DNA of 64,000 nucleotides from positions 1 through 64,000 of the forward strand of contig DXMY01000050.1 in assembly GCA_019413925.1 (NCBI GenBank). Reading direction: 5' to 3'. Under the pieces are notes generated by a model. That model had not been told where the DNA came from. It searched no databases and worked only from the letters and a program-made list of their open reading frames with translations. Shown piece after piece: positions 25,246-34,177 of the stretch. A program made the position numbers and the translations under genes. The stretch comes from Collinsella sp. GTDB lineage: Bacteria > Actinomycetota > Coriobacteriia > Coriobacteriales > Coriobacteriaceae. The stretch's first letter is position 1. Each line of letters begins with the position of its first letter.

Positions 25246-25887
25246 TTACCTGTAGAGGTAAGCGATGGCGGTGCCGGTGTAGACTTGGATTGTGGCTGTT
25301 GACCTGACGACGTTGCTAATGCCCGTGTCGGCCAACAGGCCCAGCGAGGCGTGATCTAACTCCCACTCTAGACCGTGTTCGCTTACCACCGTCCCAGGCG
25401 CTATGGCGATGATGGAGAATGTCTTGCCTTCGGCGCCCTCGATGGTCCACGACTCACCTATGTGAAGAATGCGGGAGACCACCTTGTCCTCGGCAATCCA
25501 GACTGGGGCGTCTTTGTAGTTGGCTAGTAGGCCTAGGACGCTTAGGGCCATATCCGGGCGGCCGCCGGTGGCGCAGGTCGCTACCACTTCAGCACCCGGC
25601 CAGCGGCGTCGGACGGAATCGAGCGCCAGTGCCAGGTCGGTATAGTCCTTGTACGGGTCGTGGCGCTCAACTCCAAAGTCGGTGGCGGCATCGACCAGCG
25701 CGCGGCCTGCGTCGCTCACCGTGTCGGCATCCCCCACATATACGTCGCAGCTCAAACCGGCACCCAGCAGAGCATCCAGGCCGCGGTCCACAGCGATGAC
25801 GTGGTCGCACTCCCCTGCTAGCCTACGCAACAGATCCGCGCTCGCCACCACGGGCGAGCCGCAGACCACTAATACCTTACAAACCAC
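25246..25887 (-). CDS. thiN: Thiamine diphosphokinase
   Basis: A protein of 213 aa. VVCGSPV at the N-terminus, then VIAVDRGLDALLGAG, YVGDADTVSD and HDPYKDYTDLALALD match the catalytic TPK domain (GD-D-S and KD-TD motifs), and a small C-terminal thiamine-binding domain follows. It makes thiamine diphosphate from thiamine and ATP. The GTG start is 9 bp after the HAD gene stop, so the two share a transcript. Confidence 0.85.
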   Translation of the reverse strand: MVCKVLVVCGSPVVASADLLRRLAGECDHVIAVDRGLDALLGAGLSCDVYVGDADTVSDAGRALVDAATDFGVERHDPYKDYTDLALALDSVRRRWPGAEVVATCATGGRPDMALSVLGLLANYKDAPVWIAEDKVVSRILHIGESWTIEGAEGKTFSIIAIAPGTVVSEHGLEWELDHASLGLLADTGISNVVRSTATIQVYTGTAIAYLYR

Positions 25888-25896
25888 AGCCCTCGC

Positions 25897-26586
25897 CTAT
25901 CCCTCAAAAGTAAGCACACGGGCAAGGTCAAGCTCCTCGTAGCTGTCGATAAAGAAATCGCAGTTGGCGCGTACCTCTTCGCGCTCCATGCGACCTTCCG
26001 GGTCATAAATACCCACACGCTTAAAGCCAGCGACCCCAGAGCTCTTAAGCCCAAAGACGGCATCCTCAAACACCCAGGCGCGCTCAAACTTGCACCCATG
26101 GCGCTCTTCCAGGCGGCACAGCGCCAACTCGTACACATCGGGGAACTGCTTGGAGCGTCCCGCTTCGCCGGTGGTGGTCACAAACTCCATGTAGGCATCG
26201 AGCCCGGCGCCAGCGAGCGCAGACTTAACCAGCTCGGCCGGCGTGGACGTAGCCACGCACATGGCAATGCCCGCCTCCTTCGCCTGCTCCAAAAACGCCA
26301 GGAGCCCCTCGCGCGGCGGCACCTTGGAGTAGCCATCGATCAAAATCTCGCCCAGCTCGCGATACAGTTCCTCGCCATTCGCACCAATGCCCCACGTGTC
26401 GTGGTAGGCCTGACACTCGTCCTCGAGCGACAAATGCTCAAACTGGGCAAAATCGTCGACCGTCACGTCAACTCCGTGGCGGTGCAATAACTCGGGCTGG
26501 GAATAGGCCCAAACGGGGGTGCTATTAACCAGTGTGCCGTCGCAATCGAAAATAAAAGCAACGTTGGGGGCGGCGGTCTGGGACAT
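25897..26586 (-). CDS. HAD-superfamily hydrolase (beta-phosphoglucomutase/phosphatase-like)
   Basis: A protein of 229 aa. The motifs are FIFDCDGTLVNS (nucleophile Asp), VATSTPAEL, and the late EDAVFGLKSSGVAG loop, with an alpha-helical cap at about 20-85. This is the DxDGTLxDS subgroup that includes beta-phosphoglucomutase and sugar phosphatases. The ATG at 26586 has AAAGG seven bases upstream; the frame opens 21 bp earlier. It is divergent from glgB and shares its operator-rich intergenic region, suggesting a hexose-phosphate substrate. Confidence 0.75.
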   Translation of the reverse strand: MSQTAAPNVAFIFDCDGTLVNSTPVWAYSQPELLHRHGVDVTVDDFAQFEHLSLEDECQAYHDTWGIGANGEELYRELGEILIDGYSKVPPREGLLAFLEQAKEAGIAMCVATSTPAELVKSALAGAGLDAYMEFVTTTGEAGRSKQFPDVYELALCRLEERHGCKFERAWVFEDAVFGLKSSGVAGFKRVGIYDPEGRMEREEVRANCDFFIDSYEELDLARVLTFEG

Positions 26587-26618
26587 AAACGAACCTTTCA
26601 ATGTCAAATGGTAAACAT

Positions 26619-26696
26619 CCTGCTAAAAACGTTTTACCAGACGTCAGACTAACAATCTTGAAACCCTAATTGGTAAAACTGTCAAGAGTTTTACCA
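26619..26696. promoter_or_regulatory. Four TGGTAAAAC-type half-sites between the HAD gene and glgB
   Basis: Half-sites are TGGTAAAC (26619-26626), GTTTTACCA (26631-26639), TGGTAAAAC (26671-26679) and GTTTTACCA (26688-26696). The last two form a 9-bp inverted repeat with an 8-bp spacer. The same motif recurs ahead of the GH13-GH77 gene. It is probably an operator for a carbohydrate-responsive regulator not encoded in this window. Confidence 0.6.
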
Positions 26697-26932
26697 TCGC
26701 AATTCTGCCAGTGGTCTAAACATGGCGCTCGCCGATTAAACACCGCCGCAAATCCACTTTTCTCCATAAAAGTAACGAACAGGTGTTATCGTATTTCGTG
26801 CCGAAAGTTCCACCGAGCACGCGAGGTGGAACGAATCATAGAACTATCGCCGTCCCTTCGATTCGTGCAGCCTTGGACCTTTCGCATCTAGTCACCAAGG
26901 CAACACGCTGCCGCGTCATGATGGGATCAAAC

Positions 26933-29179
26933 GTGAGCGATACAAAGCTAAAGCCAACGGCTAAAAAGCCCGCAACTCGTAAAGCCGCCCCGCACGCACC
27001 GGAGCTCTCTAAGGACGATGTCTATCTGTTTGGCATTGGCATGTGGGAGCGCAGCTGGGAAAAGATGGGCGCGCACCCCGACACGCAGAATCGTACGCGC
27101 GGCTGGCGCTTTTGCGTTTGGGCGCCCGATGTAAAGAGCGTCCACGTCATTGGCGAATTTAACGACTGGGATGAAGAAGCCAACCCGCTGGTGCTCGTGC
27201 ATACGAGCGCTATTTGGGAAGGCTTTATTCCTGGCGCCGAGCAGGGCCAGCTCTATAAGTACCTTATCGAGACCAACGAGGGTGAAAAGCTCTACAAGGC
27301 CGATCCGTACGCCTTTAAGGCCGAGTGCCCTCCGGGAACGGCGAGCGTGCTGTGGACCATCGACGGCTACCAGTGGAACGACGCCGCGTGGCTCAAGCGC
27401 CGCGCCGGCCATAACCACATGTCGCAGCCCCTCAACATCTACGAGGTGCACATTGGCTCGTGGAAGCGCCATGGCGACGCGCCGCAGGGCGATCAGGACG
27501 AGTACGGCAACTATCCCGGCCCCATGGATCCCTTCCCCGCGCAGCGTGGCGAGTTCTACACCTACGACGACCTGTCGGTGGAGCTCGTGGACTACGTGCG
27601 CGACATGGGCTACACGCATATCGAGGTCATGCCACTCATGGAGCATCCCTTCGATGGCTCCTGGGGCTACCAGACGACCGGCTACTATGCCGCCACGTCG
27701 CGCTATGGCGACCCGCAGCAGCTCATGCACTTTATCGATGCATGCCATGCGGCAGGCATTGGCGTAATCATGGACTGGGTGCCCGGCGGTTTTTGCGCCG
27801 ACGCCCACGGCCTGGCCACCTTTAACGGCCACATGCTGTTTGAGCACGAGATTCACCCCAACTGGGGCACGCATAAGTTCGATTTCGCCCGCGGCGAGGT
27901 CCGCTCCTTTTTGGTCTCCAACGTGCTGTACTGGCTCGAGAACTTCCATGTTGACGGCATTCGCATGGACGGCGTGTCCAGCATGCTGTACCTCAACTTT
28001 GGCATCGACGACCCCGGCCAAAAGAAGTTCAACAAGTACGGTACCGAGGAGGACCTGGACGCCAGCGCGTTTATCCGTCAGGTCAACTGCGCCGTTGAGG
28101 CACACTACCCCGACGTGATGATGATGGCCGAGGAGTCCACCGCATGGCCGCTCGTGACCTATCCGCCGCAGGACGGCGGCTTGGGCTTCCACTACAAGTG
28201 GGACATGGGCTGGATGAACGACACCCTGCACTACATGCAGACTGATTTTCCGTGGCGCCCCGGCAACCACGGCCTGCTCACGTTCTCCATCATGTATGCC
28301 TTTACCGAGAACTTTATTTGCCCGCTGAGCCACGACGAGGTCGTGCATGGCAAGTGCTCGCTTATCGGCCGCATGCCGGGCGACTGGTGGCGCCAGTTTG
28401 CCGGTCTGCGCACGCTGGCCTTCTACCAGATGACGCACCCCGGTGCCAAGCTCAACTTTATGGGAAACGAGATCGGCCAGTTTATTGAGTGGCGCTACTA
28501 CGAGTCCATTCAGTGGTTCCTGACCGAACAGTACGAGACCCATGCGCACCATCAGGCGTTTATCAAGGCGCTTAACCACCTGTACACCGCCGAGCCCGCC
28601 CTGTACGAGCGCGGCTACACCGACGACGGCTTTACCTGGATCGATGCGGACAACTCCAAGCAATCCATCGTGAGCTTTGTGCGCCAGGGCGAGGACGTCG
28701 ACGACGATCTGGTGATCCTGATCAACTTTGACCCGGCGAGCTACGAGAGCTTCCGCGTGGGCGTGCCGCGCGAGGGTGACTGGGAGGTCATCTTTGATTC
28801 CGACCGTCCCGAGTTCGGTGGCAGCGGATACGCCGGTGAGGAGCCCTACACCTGTTCGAGCGAGCCCTATCCCTGGAACGGGCAGATGGACTCCATCGAG
28901 ATTAAGGTTCCCGGCCTGGCAGGCGTGGTGCTTAAGCGCCGTGGTCCCAGCAGCTACAAGCCGCCTGTGGTCGAGGCCCCCAAGGCTGCGCCCAAGAAGC
29001 GCACGTCCTCGGTGAAGCCCAAGCCTGCGGCTGCCAAGAAGGCTCCGGCTAAGGCGAAGGCTGCCAAGCCCGCTGCCAAGGCTTCGACCAAGTCCACCAC
29101 GGTCAAGAAGGCAGCCACCAAAAAGGCTGCTCCCAAGGCTAAGACAGGCGCTGTTAAGGCATCTGGCAAGGATGCGTAA
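26933..29179 (+). CDS. glgB: 1,4-alpha-glucan branching enzyme with a Lys/Ala-rich tail
   Basis: A protein of about 748 aa. A CBM48 domain (WRFCVWAPDVKSVHVIGEFN) precedes the GH13 barrel with GYQTTGYYAAT, VDGIRMDGVSSML (nucleophile Asp), MMAEEST (acid Glu) and SHDEVVHGK (third Asp). It introduces alpha-1,6 branches into glycogen. The last 75 residues are an unusual low-complexity tail of Lys, Ala, Pro and Thr resembling histone H1; the short N-terminus is also Lys/Ala-rich. GTG at 26933 is preferred because GGGATC is six bases upstream; ATGs at 26918 and 26921 are alternatives. Confidence 0.92.
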   Translation: MSDTKLKPTAKKPATRKAAPHAPELSKDDVYLFGIGMWERSWEKMGAHPDTQNRTRGWRFCVWAPDVKSVHVIGEFNDWDEEANPLVLVHTSAIWEGFIPGAEQGQLYKYLIETNEGEKLYKADPYAFKAECPPGTASVLWTIDGYQWNDAAWLKRRAGHNHMSQPLNIYEVHIGSWKRHGDAPQGDQDEYGNYPGPMDPFPAQRGEFYTYDDLSVELVDYVRDMGYTHIEVMPLMEHPFDGSWGYQTTGYYAATSRYGDPQQLMHFIDACHAAGIGVIMDWVPGGFCADAHGLATFNGHMLFEHEIHPNWGTHKFDFARGEVRSFLVSNVLYWLENFHVDGIRMDGVSSMLYLNFGIDDPGQKKFNKYGTEEDLDASAFIRQVNCAVEAHYPDVMMMAEESTAWPLVTYPPQDGGLGFHYKWDMGWMNDTLHYMQTDFPWRPGNHGLLTFSIMYAFTENFICPLSHDEVVHGKCSLIGRMPGDWWRQFAGLRTLAFYQMTHPGAKLNFMGNEIGQFIEWRYYESIQWFLTEQYETHAHHQAFIKALNHLYTAEPALYERGYTDDGFTWIDADNSKQSIVSFVRQGEDVDDDLVILINFDPASYESFRVGVPREGDWEVIFDSDRPEFGGSGYAGEEPYTCSSEPYPWNGQMDSIEIKVPGLAGVVLKRRGPSSYKPPVVEAPKAAPKKRTSSVKPKPAAAKKAPAKAKAAKPAAKASTKSTTVKKAATKKAAPKAKTGAVKASGKDA

Positions 29180-29273
29180 CAAAACCGTTACAGCTGTAAT
29201 TACCCGCCCCGCCGGGGCGTAGGATACAAGTCATAACCGTTCCGGGAGAAACATCCCCGGGGGAAAGGAACGT

Positions 29274-31700
29274 ATGAATAAGATCTTCGACAACAAGCAG
29301 GAGTTTACCGAGCTCTATCGCGATGCCGTCATGAGCATCAGCGGCAAGAGCGTCGAGGCCGCCAGCGACCTCGACCGCTTTAACGCCCTGGCCAAGCTCG
29401 TGGCCGAGAAGGCGCGCACCGTTGCCACCAAGAGTGACGCCTGCGTCACCGCAGAGGGCAAAAAGCGCGTGTACTACTTCTCGATCGAGTTTTTGATCGG
29501 CCGCCTGCTCGACAACTACCTGCTCAACTTTGGCGTGCGCGACATGGTCGTCGAGGCGCTCGACGACATGGGCTTTGACCTATCCGTCATAGAGAACCAG
29601 GAGCCCGATCCGGCCCTGGGCAACGGTGGCCTGGGTCGTCTGGCCGCGTGCTTCCTGGATTCCATGGCAGCCGAGGGCATTGCCGGCTACGGCAACGGCA
29701 TGCGCTACCGCTACGGCCTGTTTAAGCAGGAAATCGTTAACGGCAGCCAGGTCGAGACCACCGACGAGTGGCTCACCCACGGCTATCCTTGGGAAGTCCG
29801 TCGTCAGGACAAGGCCGTGACCATTAAGTTTGGCGGCCGCGTCGAGGGCTTTGAGGAGAACGGCCGCACGTTCTACCGCACGGTAGACACGCAGGACATC
29901 CTGGCCGTCCCCTATGACATCCCTGTTGTGGGCTATGCCGGCGAGACTGTCAACAAGCTGCGCGTCTGGGCCGCCGAGCCGGTCGAGGAGCACTTCGATC
30001 TGGAGGCCTTCAACCGCGGCGACTACGCCCTGGCCGACGCCGAGCGCGCCGAGGCCGAGGCCATCAGCGCCATCCTCTACCCCAACGACGCCGGCGAGCA
30101 CGGCCGCCTGCTGCGCCTGAAGCAGGAGTACCTGTTTGTATCGGCCGGCATCTACAGCCTGCTCGACACCTTTGAAAAGGAGCACGGCGAGAACTGGGAG
30201 CTGCTGCCGCAGTTTGTGGCCATCCACACCAACGACACCCACCCCGCCATGTGCGGCCCCGAGCTCATGCGCATCCTCATCGACGAGAAGAAGCTCGAGT
30301 GGGATGACGCCTGGAACATCGTGACGCAGGTCGTGAGCTACACCAACCACACCATCCTGCCCGAGGCTCTGGAGAAGTGGCCCATCGGCACGTTCTCCAA
30401 GCTCCTCCCCCGCGTGTACCAGATCATCGACGAGATCAGCCGTCGTTGGCACGAGTCGTTCGACACCACGCAGGAGGGCTGGCAGGAGCGTCTGCGCCAG
30501 ACCGCCATCCTGTGGGACGGCGAGATTCGCATGGCCAACCTGTCCGTGATCTGCAGCCATAGCGTCAACGGCGTGGCAAAGATCCACTCCGACATCATCA
30601 AGAACATTGTGCTCAAGGACTTCTATGCCTTAACGCCCGAGAAGTTCAACAACAAGACCAACGGCATCTCGCACCGTCGCTTCTTTGCCGAGGCCAACCC
30701 CACCTATGCCAAGCTCGTGACCGAGGCCATTGGCGATGGCTGGCTCAAGGACGCCTTTGAGCTGGAAAAGCTCAAGGAGTTTAAGGACGACACCGAGTTC
30801 CTGAAGGCAGTGGGTGCCTCCAAGCGAGCCAACAAGGAGCGCCTGGCCGCCTACGTTAAGGCCGAGACCGGTCTGGTCATTGACCCCAACACCGTCTTTG
30901 ATGTTCAGGTGAAGCGCTTCCACGCCTACAAGCGCCAGCTCATGAACATCATGAAGGTGATGGACATCTACAACCGTCGCATCGCCGACCCCAACTTCCA
31001 CGTGACGCCGACGACCTTCATCTTTAGCGGCAAGGCTGCCTCGAGCTACACCTTCGCCAAGGAGACCATCCGCCTCATTAACTCCGTGGCCGACGTCATC
31101 AACAACGACGCCCGCGTCAACGAGGTCATGAAGGTCTGCTTTATCCCCAACTTCCGCGTGAGCAACGCCCAGCTCATCTACCCCGCCGCCGAGATCTCGG
31201 AGCAGATCTCCACTGCCGGCAAGGAGGCCTCGGGCACGTCCAACATGAAGCTCATGATGAACGGCGCCATTACGCTGGGCACCCTCGACGGCGCCAACAT
31301 CGAGATCGCCGACCTGGCCGGCCGCGAGAACGAGGCCATCTTTGGCCTGACCGCCCCCGAGGTCGAGCAGCTCTGGGCGTCGAACAGCTACTTTGCGTGG
31401 GATACGCTCAACAACGATCGCGAGCGTCTGGGCCGCGTGATGGACGAGCTCAAGGACAACACCTTTGCGGGTCTTTCGGGCAACTTCGAGAGCATCTACA
31501 ACGAGCTCATGAACAACAACGACCCCGACCTGGTCATGGCCGACTTCCGCAGCTACGTGGATGCGTGGGAGGCGCTCACGGGCAGCTACGGCGACCAGGA
31601 GACCTGGAACCGCAAGGCCCTGCTCAACACCGCCTCCTCCGGCTGGTTCTCGAGCGACCGCACCATCCGCGAGTACCGCGACGAGATCTGGCACGCGTAA
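29274..31700 (+). CDS. glgP: Glycogen/maltodextrin phosphorylase
   Basis: A protein of 808 aa, the normal length for GT35. FSIEFLIGR and ALGNGGLGRLAACFLDS lie in the N-terminal half; EASGTSNMKLMMNGAITLGT holds the PLP-binding lysine. It releases glucose-1-phosphate from glycogen ends. The ATG is preceded by GGGGGAAAGGA. It lies 95 bp after glgB, with a CGCCCC/GGGGCG hairpin (29205-29219) between. Keeping synthesis and breakdown genes in one operon suggests control mainly at enzyme level. Confidence 0.95.
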   Translation: MNKIFDNKQEFTELYRDAVMSISGKSVEAASDLDRFNALAKLVAEKARTVATKSDACVTAEGKKRVYYFSIEFLIGRLLDNYLLNFGVRDMVVEALDDMGFDLSVIENQEPDPALGNGGLGRLAACFLDSMAAEGIAGYGNGMRYRYGLFKQEIVNGSQVETTDEWLTHGYPWEVRRQDKAVTIKFGGRVEGFEENGRTFYRTVDTQDILAVPYDIPVVGYAGETVNKLRVWAAEPVEEHFDLEAFNRGDYALADAERAEAEAISAILYPNDAGEHGRLLRLKQEYLFVSAGIYSLLDTFEKEHGENWELLPQFVAIHTNDTHPAMCGPELMRILIDEKKLEWDDAWNIVTQVVSYTNHTILPEALEKWPIGTFSKLLPRVYQIIDEISRRWHESFDTTQEGWQERLRQTAILWDGEIRMANLSVICSHSVNGVAKIHSDIIKNIVLKDFYALTPEKFNNKTNGISHRRFFAEANPTYAKLVTEAIGDGWLKDAFELEKLKEFKDDTEFLKAVGASKRANKERLAAYVKAETGLVIDPNTVFDVQVKRFHAYKRQLMNIMKVMDIYNRRIADPNFHVTPTTFIFSGKAASSYTFAKETIRLINSVADVINNDARVNEVMKVCFIPNFRVSNAQLIYPAAEISEQISTAGKEASGTSNMKLMMNGAITLGTLDGANIEIADLAGRENEAIFGLTAPEVEQLWASNSYFAWDTLNNDRERLGRVMDELKDNTFAGLSGNFESIYNELMNNNDPDLVMADFRSYVDAWEALTGSYGDQETWNRKALLNTASSGWFSSDRTIREYRDEIWHA

Positions 31701-31806
31701 AGGCGCGCGAGCTCCCTTTGCCGCACGGCATTACTCGACGGGCGCGACGCTGCGCCGCGCCCGTCGCTAATGGGTTTAGGAACATCGATGACAGAAGGAG
31801 AAATCG

Positions 31807-32955
31807 ATGAGTAAGAAAGAATGCATCGCGATGCTCCTCGCAGGAGGACAGGGCAGCCGATTGGGGGCACTCACCCAAAAGATCGCCAAGCCGGCGGTTA
31901 GCTTTGGTGGCAAGTTCCGCATTATCGACTTTTCGCTCTCCAACTGCTCCAACTCGGGCATCGACACGGTGGGCGTTCTGACGCAGTACCGTCCCTACCT
32001 GCTGCATGCCTACGTGGGCTCCGGCGAGGCGTGGGATCTGGACAGCCGTGACGGCGGCGTGTCGATCCTACCGCCGTACGAGACGCAGACCGGCGGCGCC
32101 TGGTATGCGGGCACGGCCGACGCCATTACGCAGAACCTCGACTACATCAAGGCCAACGACCCCAAGTACGTCCTGATTCTTTCGGGCGATCACCTGTATC
32201 GCATGGACTACCGCAAGATGCTCAAGACGCACATTGAGAACAACGCCGACCTCACGGTGAGCGTTATGCCCGTGCCGTGGGAGGAGGCCAGCCGCTTTGG
32301 CATCCTGACCACCGACCCCGAGGACGGCCGCATCACCAAGTTCACCGAGAAGCCCGAGAAGCCCGATTCGAACCTCGCTTCCATGGGCATCTACATCTTC
32401 TCGGCCGACGTGCTGATCGAGGCGCTCGAGGAGGACGCTCTGGACCAGCGCTCGAGCCACGACTTTGGCAAGGACATCATCCCCAAGCTGCTCGGCGAGA
32501 ACAAGCGCCTGTACAGCTACGAGTTCCACGGCTTTTGGAAGGACGTCGGCACCATCGCCAGCTTCCACGAGACCTCGATGGACCTGCTGGGCAACAACCC
32601 CGAGTTCGATCTGTTCGACAAGAACTTCCCTATCATGTCCAACATCACCACGCGTCCGCCGCACTACATTGGCCCGGACGGCCGCCTGGACGACTGCCTG
32701 GTCTCCAACGGCTGCAAGATCTACGGCACCGCTCGCCACTCGATTCTTTCGACAGATGTCATCATCGAGGAGCGCGCCGTGGTCGAGGACTCCGTGCTGC
32801 TGCCGGGTGCGCACGTTAAGAGCGGCGCGCACATCTGCCGCGCTATTTTGGGCGAGAACTCCACGGTCGAAGAGGGCGTGAAGCTCGGCTCTGTCGATAC
32901 CACCAAGGATACGGCCGTCGTTGGAAATGACGTCGTTATCGGGAAGGGGGAATGA
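31807..32955 (+). CDS. glgC: Glucose-1-phosphate adenylyltransferase, catalytic subunit
   Basis: A protein of 382 aa. The N-terminal nucleotide loop LLAGGQGSRLGALTQKIAKP, LSGDHLYRMDY and KFTEKPEKP are intact, and the C-terminus has hexapeptide-type repeats. It makes ADP-glucose, the committed step of glycogen synthesis. A strong AGAAGGAG precedes the ATG. A 10-11-bp hairpin without a T-tract (31736-31766) lies between glgP and glgC. It is followed after 4 bp by glgD. Confidence 0.95.
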   Translation: MSKKECIAMLLAGGQGSRLGALTQKIAKPAVSFGGKFRIIDFSLSNCSNSGIDTVGVLTQYRPYLLHAYVGSGEAWDLDSRDGGVSILPPYETQTGGAWYAGTADAITQNLDYIKANDPKYVLILSGDHLYRMDYRKMLKTHIENNADLTVSVMPVPWEEASRFGILTTDPEDGRITKFTEKPEKPDSNLASMGIYIFSADVLIEALEEDALDQRSSHDFGKDIIPKLLGENKRLYSYEFHGFWKDVGTIASFHETSMDLLGNNPEFDLFDKNFPIMSNITTRPPHYIGPDGRLDDCLVSNGCKIYGTARHSILSTDVIIEERAVVEDSVLLPGAHVKSGAHICRAILGENSTVEEGVKLGSVDTTKDTAVVGNDVVIGKGE

Positions 32956-32959
32956 TCCG

Positions 32960-34087
32960 ATGATCAATCGAAAGGCCATCGGTTACATCACCGCTAACTA
33001 CTCTTCGTCCTACGGCAGCGTCCTGCTCAAGGACCGCCCCATCGCGTCCGTTCCGTTTTTGGGCCGCTACCGCCTGATCGACTTCCCGCTGTCCAACATG
33101 ATGAATGCCGGCATTAAGACCGTCGGCGTCGTCATGCCGGGTAACTACCGTTCGCTGATCGACCACGTGGGCTCGGGCAAGGACTGGGGCCTGGACCGCA
33201 AGAAGGGCGGCCTGTTCATGGTGCCCGGCAACGCGTATGGCACCACCAAGGGCGGCATGCGCTTCCTGCTGCGCGACATCATCTCCAACAAGACGCTGTT
33301 CCAGCGCTCGGAGAAGCCCTATGTCGTGATGATGGGCACCAACATCATCTTTAACATGGACCTCAACACCATCATCGAGGCGCACGAGAACTCCGGTGCC
33401 CAGATGACCGTGGTGTACTGCAAGGCCACGCGCAACGTCGATGACGAGACCAAGCTCGAGATTAACGAGAACGGTCGCCTGACGGGCGTGAGCGCCGGCG
33501 TCGTGTACGGCGACAACGCCTCCATGGACTGCTGCATCGTCAACCGCGAAACGCTGCTCGAGATTATCGACCACTACCAGGCCGCCGACTATCTGGACCT
33601 GCTCGAGGCACTCCAGGGCGACTTTGGCAACATCGACGTGTGCAGCTACGAGTACAAGGGCGAGGTCGTGGGCGTGTTTAGCGAGAAGTCGCTGTATCGC
33701 CGCAGCATGGACCTGCTCGACCAGACCGTAGCCGACCAGCTCTTCGATCCCGAACGCCCGATCCTGACCAAGGCTCACGACGTGCCGCCTTCGCGCTATG
33801 CGACCGGCAGCCACGCCTGCAACTCGATCATCTCGGCCGGCTGCATCATCAAGGGCACCGTGCGCAACTCGATCCTGTCGCGCGGCGTCGTGGTCGAGGA
33901 GGGCGCCTCGGTGACCAACTCGATCATTAACCAGAGCTGCATCATCAAGAGCGGCGCACGCGTCGAGAACGCCATCCTGGACAAGAACAACGTGGTTCCC
34001 ACCAACACCGAGCTTCGCGGCACGCCCGAGAACATCCTGGTGCTGGGCAAGGCTCCGTTAACTTCCGACACCACCATCGTACGTTAA
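32960..34087 (+). CDS. glgD: GlgD-type regulatory subunit of ADP-glucose pyrophosphorylase
   Basis: A protein of 375 aa, homologous in layout to GlgC. The GGxGSRL loop is replaced by NYSSSYGSVLLKDRP, so it should be non-catalytic. RLIDFPLSNMMNAGI and the C-terminal hexapeptide repeats are kept. In Bacillota GlgD pairs with GlgC and raises its activity. The ATG at 32960 with GGGGGAA upstream is chosen; the open frame begins earlier, inside glgC. Confidence 0.92.
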   Translation: MINRKAIGYITANYSSSYGSVLLKDRPIASVPFLGRYRLIDFPLSNMMNAGIKTVGVVMPGNYRSLIDHVGSGKDWGLDRKKGGLFMVPGNAYGTTKGGMRFLLRDIISNKTLFQRSEKPYVVMMGTNIIFNMDLNTIIEAHENSGAQMTVVYCKATRNVDDETKLEINENGRLTGVSAGVVYGDNASMDCCIVNRETLLEIIDHYQAADYLDLLEALQGDFGNIDVCSYEYKGEVVGVFSEKSLYRRSMDLLDQTVADQLFDPERPILTKAHDVPPSRYATGSHACNSIISAGCIIKGTVRNSILSRGVVVEEGASVTNSIINQSCIIKSGARVENAILDKNNVVPTNTELRGTPENILVLGKAPLTSDTTIVR

Positions 34088-34118
34088 CGTTGGCACCGCA
34101 ACATCGCTCGTAACATGT

Positions 34119-34154
34119 AGAATAGCCGCCCGGTTAGCGCCAGGCGGCTATTCT
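34119..34154 (+). promoter_or_regulatory. 12-bp perfect hairpin between glgD and glgA
   Basis: AGAATAGCCGCC (34119-34130) pairs with GGCGGCTATTCT (34143-34154) around a 12-nt loop, ending 23 bp before the glgA start. No T-run follows, so it is more likely a processing, stability or attenuation element than a simple terminator. Confidence 0.6.
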
Positions 34155-34177
34155 CGAATTGCAACATGGGAGACAAT

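Noticed and set aside
26948..29182. 744-codon open frame antisense to glgB
   Set aside because: It mirrors the GC-rich coding strand of an obvious branching enzyme, has no recognisable motif, and is Leu/Val/His/Gly-biased as expected for a shadow.
29580..31694. Long frames antisense to glgP
   Set aside because: Shadows of glycogen phosphorylase with no motif or ribosome-binding site.
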